From assembly GCA_903825065.1 (NCBI GenBank), contig CAIJZG010000096.1:1-17157 (forward strand): 17,157 nt of DNA, read 5' to 3'. A program made the translations under genes and the position numbers. This DNA comes from an uncultured Bacteroidota bacterium (GTDB lineage: Bacteria; Bacteroidota; Bacteroidia; Chitinophagales; Chitinophagaceae). This document shows, piece by piece, positions 1 through 6,579 of this stretch. Each line of letters opens with the position of its first letter. The stretch's first letter is position 1. Below the pieces are notes generated by a model that had not been told where the DNA came from, searched no databases, and worked only from the letters and a program-made list of their open reading frames with translations.

Positions 1-34
1 AGGTAATGGTGATTAAACCAAATTTCCAAATAAA

Positions 35-54
35 AGTCTACCATATTAGTAGGA
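35..54. promoter_or_regulatory. Putative operator-like quasi-palindrome, copy 1
   Basis: The sequence has the form AG-TCTAC-N7-GTAGG, with half sites at 37-41 and 49-53. The same layout (TCTAT-N7-GTAGA) appears at 5799-5815 over the tRNA-Cys promoter. This copy has one mismatch between its arms. It lies about 150 bases upstream of the DUF3857 gene, or downstream of whatever lies left of the window. A transcription-factor site is inferred only from the shared architecture; the regulator is unknown. Confidence 0.3.
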
Positions 55-64
55 AAAAATGAAA

Positions 65-85
65 AAGCCTTTATACTAAAGGGTT
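65..85. terminator. Weak hairpin, possible terminator of an upstream gene
   Basis: Arms AAGCCTTTA and TAAAGGGTT pair with a single G-G mismatch around a three-base loop. A run of eight T lies at 100-107, too far from the stem for a textbook intrinsic terminator on the plus strand. Read on the minus strand, T-rich sequence directly follows the stem, but no minus-strand gene in the window would use it. The rest of 1-204 is AT-rich and shows no gene. Confidence 0.2.
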
Positions 86-204
86 TGGTGGAAAAATATT
101 TTTTTTAAGACTAAACGCATTTTAAAGCTTATTGCATAGTTTTTTATCTTAAATAGATTTTTTATATATTGTTTAAACTTATTCGAATCAATACCTATTT
201 AGAA

Positions 205-2280
205 ATGAAAAGGCTCCGTATTTTTTTATTATCAATTGTTTCCTTGTTTTTTATTAGACAGGGGATAAATGCACAAGTTGTTACTACTTTCAAATTTGGT
301 AAAATATCTGTAACAGATTTTGATGTTAAACCCTTTACTTCTGACTCCAATGCTAATGCACTTATCATAGCTGATATTGGAAGTTCAGAATTTGTTGCAA
401 ATGCAAATCAAAGAAGGTTTGAAGTAATATTTAGTGAGGCAAAAAGAATTAAAATTATTAATAAAAACGGACTTTCAATTGCTAGTGTTAGTATACCAGT
501 TTATGTGAATGACAAAGGATTAAGTGAACAGATAGTTAACTTAAAAGCATATACTTATAATATAGTAGATGGGAAAATAGTTACCACCAAACTTGAGTCT
601 AAAAGTATATTTAGCGAAAAGCGAAGCAAAAATTGGACAATTAAAAAGTTTATATTTCCTAGTGTAACGGAAGGAAGTATTATTGAATATACTTACGATA
701 TTAATTCTCCATTCCTTTTTAATCTGCATTCTTGGGAGTTTCAAAGTGAGTATCCCTGTTTGTGGAGTGAATACAAAGCTGCAGTGCCGGAATTTTTTGA
801 ATATATCCATTTAACACAAGGCTATCAACCATTTGCGGAAAATAAAGAAGAGACTATTCAGCAAAAATTTGTGTTTAAAGATGAAACAACTTATAAGGGT
901 GATGGAGCTGGAGCTGGATGGGAACAAAAGGATGAGCTTTATCAAGGAAAGGAATTATTTGATTTTTCTGGAGTGGTTACTACTAATACATGGGCCATGC
1001 ACAAAATCCCTGCATTAAAAGAAGAACCCTATACTACAACTATTAATAATCATCTTTCGAAGATTGAATTTCAACTCTCTAAAATTAAATACCCTCAAAG
1101 TCCTGCCATTCGTTATATGACAAACTGGGTAAAAACAGCAGAGGACTTAATGAATGAAGATAATTTTGGTATCCAAATTAATAGACCCAATATTTGGTTG
1201 CAGGATGAAGTTAAGAAAATCATTAAAAATGCCAACACGCCATTAGAAAAAGCATATTTAATATACAAATTTATTAGTAATAAATTTATATGTACAAATC
1301 ATAATGCAATTACTACTTCTGATTTATTAAAAGAAACCTATAAAAAATTTAGTGGAAATGTAGCAGACATTAATTTGCTTCTAATTGCAATGTTAAGGGT
1401 TGAAAAAATTGAGTCTGATCCAATCATATTAAGCACAAGGTCAAATGGGTTGACTAGTGGCGAATATCCATTAATAGATAGGTTCAATTATTTAATTGTA
1501 AGTGCAAAGATTGATGGGAATTATTACAATTTAGATGCTTCTGTTCCTGGATTAGGATTTGGTCATTTATCAGTAGAATGTTACAATGGACATGCAAGAA
1601 TTATTAAAAAAGAAATGGCATATCCAACTTACTTCTATAGTGATTCATTAAAAGATGCTTCTCAAACAACTGTAATTATCGCAAATGATGAAAAAGATGG
1701 TTTTATTGGTGGCGTGTCTACAAATATTTCACAAATAAAATCGTATTATTTTAGAAAAGATTTGTTGAAATTAAAGGAAACCGATTATGCGAAATCCTAT
1801 CTCGGGAAATTAGACGATGAAATAGTTATTGAAAACTTTTCTATTGATTCATTAACAAAATTTGAAGAACCCATATCTATAAAATACGATATGAAGTTTA
1901 AAATGTTTGATAAAGCTGAGATTGTTTATTTCAATCCATTATTAGGGAAAGAAATATCAAAAAATCCCTTCAGCTCTCAAACCCGTTTATATCCAGTTGA
2001 AATGCCATATACAAAAGATTATGTTTATAATTTAACAATGGATATACCTAAAGGATATATTGTTGATGAAATTCCTAAATCAGTACGTACTTACTTAAAC
2101 GAAAATGAAGGTGTATTTGATTATATAATAAAGAATTTTGGAGACCATATTCAATTGACTTGTAGGTTGGCAATTTATAAAACTGTTTTCGATATTGATA
2201 ATTATGAAAATTTAAGAAATTTCTATTCCCGGGTAGTGCAGAAAGAAGCAGAAAAAATTGTATTTAAAAAGTCTAAATAA
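205..2280 (+). CDS. Exported DUF3857 / transglutaminase-fold protein with degenerate active site
   Basis: The product is 691 residues. The ATG at 205 is chosen over an in-frame TTG at 169 because it begins directly with a Sec signal peptide: MKRLRIFLLS, a hydrophobic run to about residue 17, then a probable cut near INA-Q at residues 21-24. The layout fits the Bacteroidota DUF3857 family: an N-terminal beta-rich DUF3857 part (about 30-280), a transglutaminase-like core (about 330-460) and a C-terminal beta-rich DUF2569/3858-type part. In the core, the segment that carries the nucleophile in true transglutaminases reads GNVADINLLL, with Val386 where Cys is expected. The usual His position is Asn428 (FNYLIV), while Asp444 (NLDAS) remains. 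Known relatives in this phylum often have the same losses, so a binding or structural role in the periplasm or outer envelope is more likely than catalysis. The substrate is unknown. No clear promoter was found. Confidence 0.85.
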   Translation: MKRLRIFLLSIVSLFFIRQGINAQVVTTFKFGKISVTDFDVKPFTSDSNANALIIADIGSSEFVANANQRRFEVIFSEAKRIKIINKNGLSIASVSIPVYVNDKGLSEQIVNLKAYTYNIVDGKIVTTKLESKSIFSEKRSKNWTIKKFIFPSVTEGSIIEYTYDINSPFLFNLHSWEFQSEYPCLWSEYKAAVPEFFEYIHLTQGYQPFAENKEETIQQKFVFKDETTYKGDGAGAGWEQKDELYQGKELFDFSGVVTTNTWAMHKIPALKEEPYTTTINNHLSKIEFQLSKIKYPQSPAIRYMTNWVKTAEDLMNEDNFGIQINRPNIWLQDEVKKIIKNANTPLEKAYLIYKFISNKFICTNHNAITTSDLLKETYKKFSGNVADINLLLIAMLRVEKIESDPIILSTRSNGLTSGEYPLIDRFNYLIVSAKIDGNYYNLDASVPGLGFGHLSVECYNGHARIIKKEMAYPTYFYSDSLKDASQTTVIIANDEKDGFIGGVSTNISQIKSYYFRKDLLKLKETDYAKSYLGKLDDEIVIENFSIDSLTKFEEPISIKYDMKFKMFDKAEIVYFNPLLGKEISKNPFSSQTRLYPVEMPYTKDYVYNLTMDIPKGYIVDEIPKSVRTYLNENEGVFDYIIKNFGDHIQLTCRLAIYKTVFDIDNYENLRNFYSRVVQKEAEKIVFKKSK

Positions 2281-2313
2281 AGGGTTTTATCAATTTTAGA
2301 CATGCATTGTTTG

Positions 2314-2321
2314 TACATTTG
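2314..2321 (+). promoter_or_regulatory. Promoter -7 element for uvrA
   Basis: TACATTTG matches the Bacteroidota sigma-A -7 consensus TAnnTTTG exactly. No clear -33 TTG lies at the expected distance, only a T-rich stretch at 2284-2295. Transcription would start near 2327-2329, only about 8 bases before the uvrA ATG, giving an extremely short leader. Confidence 0.5.
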
Positions 2322-2335
2322 TGCTCCTAATCAGC

Positions 2336-5221
2336 ATGGCAAAGAAAAAATCCGTCACTAATAAAAGTGTAACTAATAACTCAGTTGAACCTCTAGAAAC
2401 TATTGAAGTTTTTGGCGCTCGTGAGCATAATCTAAAAAACATTGATATCAGCATACCGAAAAACAAATTGGTTGTTTTTACAGGTGTGAGTGGAAGTGGT
2501 AAATCTTCATTGGCTTTTGATACCATTTATAATGAAGGGCAAAGAAGGTATATGGAAAGCTTTAGTGCTTATGCTCGGCAGTTTATGGGTGATATGGAGC
2601 GGCCAGATGTTGATAAGATCACTGGTCTTAGTCCAGTTATATCTATTGAACAAAAAACAACGAATAAGAATCCCCGTTCAACAGTAGGAACAGTTACTGA
2701 GGTTTACGATTTCATGCGTTTATTATTTGCACGTGTTGGGGATGCCTACAGTTATAATACAGGGAAGAAAATGGTGAAATTCAGCGAAGAAGAAATCGTT
2801 GAAAATATTTTTGAAAAATATGCTCATAAAAAAATCTCTTTATTAGCGCCATTAATTAGAGGAAGAAAAGGGCATTACCGCGAATTATTTGAAGACATTA
2901 GAAAGAAAGGTTATTTGAAAGTTCGTGTGGATGGGGAAATAATGGATCTGACTCCTAAACTACAGGTAGACCGATATAAGATTCATGACATTGAAGTGGT
3001 GATTGATCGCTTAGCCGTAAGCGCTGATATGAAACTGCGATTAAGTCAAAGCATACAACAAACATTAAAGACTGGAAAGGATTTGTTATTTCTGTTAGTA
3101 AATGATACGAATAAAGTAATTCAATATTCCAAGCAGTTAATGTGCGAAGACACTGGGATTAGTTATGAAGAACCTTCACCCAATGCATTTTCTTTTAATT
3201 CTCCCTATGGTGCTTGTCCAACCTGCAAAGGCTTAGGAAATGTGTATACAATCAGTATGGATGCGATACTGCCTGATAATAATAAAACAATTAAAGAGGG
3301 TGGTATTGAGCCCCTTGGTGAACAAAGAGATGCCCATATTTTTAGAACAGTAGAAGCGATAGCGAAAAAGCACAAAATAAATTTGGATAAACCTATCAAA
3401 GATTTGCCAGTTGCATCTTTGAACATGATATTATATGGCAATGCAGAAGGTGCTAGTTTAGATGCATTGGAAGTTGATGGAGATCTGTTGCCAACTACTT
3501 ATGAAGGGGCATTTGAAGGAATAATTCCGATGTTGAAAAGGTGGTTTGCTGGAAATGGAAGTACAGAGGTTTTGCGAGAATGGGTAGAGCAATTTATGGA
3601 ACTTAAAAAATGTAATTCTTGTAAAGGTGCCAGACTTAAGCAAGAAAGTTTGTGGTTTAAAGTGGATGAAAAAAATATTGCTGAATTAAGTGATCTTAAT
3701 TTAAGTGATTTAATTGTGTGGTTTGATGGTATCGAAAAAAGATTAAGTAAAAAGCAAAATGCCATTGCAAAAGATATTTTAAAAGAAATTCGGGAGCGTC
3801 TTCAATTTTTGTTAGACGTAGGACTTACTTATCTTTCTTTAAATAGACCATCTAGAAGTCTTAGTGGTGGCGAATCACAGCGAATTCGTTTAGCTACCCA
3901 AATTGGTTCACAATTACAAGGCATCACTTATGTATTAGATGAACCTTCAATTGGATTACATCAGCGAGATAATCAACGTTTAATCAATGCATTGCAAAAT
4001 CTTAGGAATATTGGGAATAGTGTTTTGGTGGTAGAGCATGATAAAGATATTATGATGGCTGCTGATTATTTAGTGGATATTGGCCCAAAAGCTGGGATAC
4101 ATGGAGGCGAAATAGTTGCAGCCGGCACACCCGCTGAAGTATTATTGAGCAAATCAGATACTGCACTTTATTTAAGTGGCGCCAAATCAATTCCTGTTCC
4201 TAAAGAGCGTAGAGTTGGTAATGGTAAGTTGCTAGAAATTAAAGGAGCAACTGGTAATAATTTAAAAAATGTATCTGTAAAAATTCCGTTGGGAAAATTG
4301 GTGGTTGTTAGTGGGGTAAGCGGAAGTGGAAAATCAACATTAATCAATGAAACATTATATCCCTTATTATCAAAACATTGCTATAACAGCAAAATGTTGC
4401 CGATGAATTACACCAGTATCAAAGGACTGGAACATATAGATAAAGTCATTGAGATAGATCAATCACCCATCGGAAGAACTCCAAGGAGTAATCCTGCAAC
4501 TTATTGCGGATTTTTTACTGAGATAAGAACTCTATTTTCTGCTGTACCCGAAGCCAAAATAAGGGGCTATAATGCAGGCCGTTTTTCATTTAATGTAAAA
4601 GGGGGAAGATGCGATATGTGTGAAGGAGGTGGAATGAGAACCATCGAAATGAATTTCTTACCTGATGTATATGTGCATTGTGAAAAATGCAATGGCAAAA
4701 GATATAATCGCGAAACCTTAGAAATCAGATATAAAGGGAAATCTATCAGTGATGTATTAAATATGACTGTTGATGAAGCTTGTGATTTCTTTCAGGCAGT
4801 GCCATTTATATTTAGAAAAATAAAAGTATTACAAGATGTTGGTTTAGGTTATATCACTTTAGGTCAATCTGCTGTAACGCTTAGTGGTGGTGAAGCACAG
4901 CGTGTTAAATTGGCAACAGAGCTTGGTAAAAAAGATACTGGTAAAACATTTTATATATTAGACGAGCCTACTACTGGATTACATTTTCAGGACATTCAAC
5001 ACTTATTGGATGTATTGAATAAATTGGTTGACAGGGGTAATTCTGTACTAGTAATTGAGCATAATCTTGATGTAATAAAAGTGGCAGATCATATTATTGA
5101 TTTAGGGCCTGAAGGTGGAAATGGAGGAGGTAGAATATTATTCGAAGGAGTTCCTGAATTAATGGTGAATGTAAATGAAAGCCATACTGCTCGTTTTCTA
5201 AAAAATGAATTGTCAAACTAA
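2336..5221 (+). CDS. uvrA: UvrA, excinuclease ABC subunit A
   Basis: This is the damage-sensing ATPase of nucleotide excision repair. It forms a dimer that loads UvrB on damaged DNA in the cytoplasm. The product is 961 residues, normal for the family (about 940-960). The ATG at 2336 (MAKKKSV) is preferred to the in-frame GTG at 2321, because that GTG overlaps the promoter core. First ABC half: Walker A GVSGSGKSS at residues 50-58, the UvrB-binding/insertion region after it, then signature LSGGESQR and Walker B YVLDEPSIGLH. Second half: Walker A GVSGSGKST, zinc module CDMC...CEKC, signature LSGGEAQR, Walker B YILDEPTTGLH. The first zinc module has CPTC intact, but the preceding pair reads CEDT, so one expected Cys is Thr. 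I recall similar forms in other Bacteroidota. The C-terminal coding end is 7 bases before the preferred start of the next gene. Confidence 0.97.
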   Translation: MAKKKSVTNKSVTNNSVEPLETIEVFGAREHNLKNIDISIPKNKLVVFTGVSGSGKSSLAFDTIYNEGQRRYMESFSAYARQFMGDMERPDVDKITGLSPVISIEQKTTNKNPRSTVGTVTEVYDFMRLLFARVGDAYSYNTGKKMVKFSEEEIVENIFEKYAHKKISLLAPLIRGRKGHYRELFEDIRKKGYLKVRVDGEIMDLTPKLQVDRYKIHDIEVVIDRLAVSADMKLRLSQSIQQTLKTGKDLLFLLVNDTNKVIQYSKQLMCEDTGISYEEPSPNAFSFNSPYGACPTCKGLGNVYTISMDAILPDNNKTIKEGGIEPLGEQRDAHIFRTVEAIAKKHKINLDKPIKDLPVASLNMILYGNAEGASLDALEVDGDLLPTTYEGAFEGIIPMLKRWFAGNGSTEVLREWVEQFMELKKCNSCKGARLKQESLWFKVDEKNIAELSDLNLSDLIVWFDGIEKRLSKKQNAIAKDILKEIRERLQFLLDVGLTYLSLNRPSRSLSGGESQRIRLATQIGSQLQGITYVLDEPSIGLHQRDNQRLINALQNLRNIGNSVLVVEHDKDIMMAADYLVDIGPKAGIHGGEIVAAGTPAEVLLSKSDTALYLSGAKSIPVPKERRVGNGKLLEIKGATGNNLKNVSVKIPLGKLVVVSGVSGSGKSTLINETLYPLLSKHCYNSKMLPMNYTSIKGLEHIDKVIEIDQSPIGRTPRSNPATYCGFFTEIRTLFSAVPEAKIRGYNAGRFSFNVKGGRCDMCEGGGMRTIEMNFLPDVYVHCEKCNGKRYNRETLEIRYKGKSISDVLNMTVDEACDFFQAVPFIFRKIKVLQDVGLGYITLGQSAVTLSGGEAQRVKLATELGKKDTGKTFYILDEPTTGLHFQDIQHLLDVLNKLVDRGNSVLVIEHNLDVIKVADHIIDLGPEGGNGGGRILFEGVPELMVNVNESHTARFLKNELSN

Positions 5222-5228
5222 ATTGGTT

Positions 5229-5720
5229 ATGGATTTAGAACAACTAAATTTTTTGCCTGAATGGGATGAAAATCGATTTATAAAGAAAATGAATCGTCAC
5301 GGGGAAGCTTGGAAAAATGGCCCGGGTATTTTAGCTGCAAGGGATGTCTATAATCATTGGCGAGAATTGTTTGGTTTAGTTGTTGCATTTGCTGAAAATC
5401 TGGGAGATGAAAATGATGAAAATAATCAATCAACAACCAAATCTTTGATCTATCAGAATGCATTAATTGTAGCACCCAAAATAATAGGTGCAGTAAGTGT
5501 AGAATCTTATACCATGAAAATGGAAAATGCTGCTCTGGTGAGATTCAACTGCCGGCAAATGATGGAACAAATCAATTTTGCTGTTTTGATGGGCTGGTCT
5601 GATGAAGATTATAAAAAAGTGATAGAAGACAGTTTCGAAAATTTTAAATCTGTGTTCTGTTTATGGGTTGCTACATTTAGAAAAGAAGGTGAAGTGGATG
5701 AGTGGGGAATCTTCTTATAA
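5229..5720 (+). CDS. Conserved-looking hypothetical protein coupled to uvrA
   Basis: I do not recognise this gene. The preferred ATG at 5229 (MDLEQLNFLPEW) gives 163 residues and lies 7 bases after the uvrA stop. An alternative ATG at 5205 would overlap uvrA by 17 bases and add eight residues. The protein is acidic, soluble-looking, with no signal peptide and no membrane segment. It is rich in aromatic residues (WDENRF, NHWRELFG, MGWSDEDY, CLWVATF) and appears mostly helical. Codon use and composition match its neighbours. The tight spacing and lack of a promoter suggest cotranscription and possibly translational coupling with uvrA. A role in repair is only a guess from position. The end of the gene has no obvious terminator before the tRNA promoter. 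Confidence 0.75.
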   Translation: MDLEQLNFLPEWDENRFIKKMNRHGEAWKNGPGILAARDVYNHWRELFGLVVAFAENLGDENDENNQSTTKSLIYQNALIVAPKIIGAVSVESYTMKMENAALVRFNCRQMMEQINFAVLMGWSDEDYKKVIEDSFENFKSVFCLWVATFRKEGEVDEWGIFL

Positions 5721-5794
5721 TTAATTTCCAAAATTTTAATGTGCTTGAATGGTAGATAAGATATTATTCTCCATATGTTAAAATTATAAAAATA

Positions 5795-5819
5795 TTAGTC
5801 TATAAAATTGGTAGACTAA
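5795..5819. promoter_or_regulatory. Palindrome over the tRNA-Cys promoter, putative operator (copy 2)
   Basis: Perfect 8-base inverted arms TTAGTCTA and TAGACTAA are separated by 9 bases. The -33 TTG of the tRNA-Cys promoter (5808-5810) lies inside the spacer, so a bound protein would occlude RNA polymerase. There is no T-run after it, which argues against an intrinsic terminator. The same TCTAY-N7-GTAGR layout occurs at 37-53. Regulation is inferred. Confidence 0.45.
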
Positions 5820-5837
5820 AATAATTCCCTATTTTTG
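5808..5837 (+). promoter_or_regulatory. tRNA-Cys promoter (TTG-N19-TATTTTTG)
   Basis: TTG at 5808-5810 and TATTTTTG at 5830-5837 are separated by 19 bases, an exact match to the Bacteroidota -33/-7 consensus TTG-N19-21-TAnnTTTG. Transcription should start near 5843, about 16 bases before the mature tRNA. This is the best-defined promoter in the window. Confidence 0.75.
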
Positions 5838-5858
5838 TTTCATCAATCAAAAGATAAT

Positions 5859-5930
5859 GGTCATGTGGCCGAGTGGTTAGGCGGGGGTCTGCAAAACCCT
5901 TCACAACAGTTCGATCCTGTTCATAGACCT
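5859..5930 (+). tRNA. tRNA-Cys (GCA), acceptor stem with a bulge
   Basis: The cloverleaf reads as follows: acceptor 5' strand GGTCATG (5859-5865), TG linker, D arm GCC-loop-GGC, anticodon stem GGGGT/ACCCT with a G-T closing pair at its outer end, loop CTGCAAA with anticodon GCA at 5891-5893, variable loop TCAC, T arm AACAG-TTCGATC-CTGTT, 3' acceptor strand and discriminator T at 5930, the base expected for Cys. CCA is not encoded. The 3' acceptor strand reads CATAGACC, one base longer than the expected CATGACC. The stem therefore pairs only if one A (5925) is bulged out. Identity is clear; full function of this copy is less certain. It is transcribed alone, with its own promoter and terminator. 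Confidence 0.85.
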
Positions 5931-5967
5931 CTGTTTTGTTACTCGTTATGGCAAGCAATCGTAGAAC

Positions 5968-5998
5968 GGGCGGTGTTTTTACACTGCCCTATTTTTTT
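5968..5998 (+). terminator. Intrinsic terminator of tRNA-Cys
   Basis: Arms GGGCGGTGT and ACACTGCCC form a 9-base stem (one G-T pair) with a TTTT loop, followed by TA and seven T. It lies 37 bases after the tRNA. The T-run overlaps the stop codon of the convergent elaA gene (5997-5999). On the minus strand there is no T-run after the stem, so it is mainly one-directional. Confidence 0.85.
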
Positions 5999-6461
5999 AT
6001 TGGGGTTGGCGGATCATCTCTATATGATCGATCCCGTCTTCATCATAAACTTCACTGCTTTGCACAAAATCAAGTGATTCGTAGAATTTTTTTAAATACA
6101 GTTGTGCGCCAATTTTGATCGGACCATTTCCAAAATGTTCGATACATTTTTCTATACTATATTCCATCAGTTCTTTACCTAATCCCAATCCGCGATAATC
6201 TTTACTATTTATCACACGACCTATACTATGATAATCTGGATAGGAAACGCCCTTGGGAACTAACCGAGTACTTGCCACTAAGTTTTTGCCATCCCAACCC
6301 ATGATATGATAACAAAATTGATCCTTATTATCCTGATCTAGAAATATGCAATTTTGTTCTACTACGAATACTTCGGAACGTAGTCGTAATACACTGTATA
6401 GCTCATCAACACTAAGTTCTTGAAAAGTTTTGCAGTCCCATTGGTATCTTTTTTCGCTCAT
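5997..6461 (-). CDS. elaA: ElaA-family GNAT N-acetyltransferase
   Basis: The 154-residue product resembles E. coli ElaA along its whole length. Matches include ELSVDELYSVLRLRSEVFVVEQNC near the N terminus (about 15-38), the central HIMGWDGKNLVASTRLVP, the acetyl-CoA pyrophosphate loop RGLGLG at residues 90-95, then IGAQLYLKKFYESLDF and EVYDEDGIDHIEM near the end. It is a single-domain cytoplasmic acetyltransferase; the natural substrate of ElaA is not established. It is transcribed away from the flavoprotein gene at 6580 and convergent with the tRNA. A good -7 element lies 39 bases upstream of its ATG. Confidence 0.92.
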   Translation of the reverse strand: MSEKRYQWDCKTFQELSVDELYSVLRLRSEVFVVEQNCIFLDQDNKDQFCYHIMGWDGKNLVASTRLVPKGVSYPDYHSIGRVINSKDYRGLGLGKELMEYSIEKCIEHFGNGPIKIGAQLYLKKFYESLDFVQSSEVYDEDGIDHIEMIRQPQ

Positions 6462-6499
6462 AAACTGTTTATTCGGCCTTAAATTACGTGATTAGGATG

Positions 6500-6507
6500 C
6501 AAAACTA
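6500..6507 (-). promoter_or_regulatory. Promoter -7 element for elaA
   Basis: On the minus strand this reads TAGTTTTG, an exact TAnnTTTG match. No clear -33 TTG was seen at 19-21 bases. It would start transcription near 6494, giving a leader of about 33 bases. Confidence 0.4.
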
Positions 6508-6579
6508 ATGGTAGAACCACCATTATTTTACATCTTTGCAGCCTTAATAGCAAGTTTTAAAATTACTTGAATCAATTCT

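Noticed and set aside
169..204. Upstream TTG start adding 12 residues to the DUF3857 protein
   Set aside because: The ATG at 205 starts directly with a well-formed signal peptide; the extension would spoil it.
2296..2526. Minus-strand open frame over the uvrA start
   Set aside because: Shadow of the strongly conserved UvrA N terminus, including its Walker A.
5795..5819. Palindrome as intrinsic terminator of the uvrA-hypothetical unit
   Set aside because: AT-rich stem with no T-run after it, and it sits on the tRNA promoter -33 element; an operator fits better.
5835..6118. Two small plus-strand open frames over the tRNA-Cys and terminator
   Set aside because: They cross the tRNA, its terminator and the antisense of elaA; no coding character.
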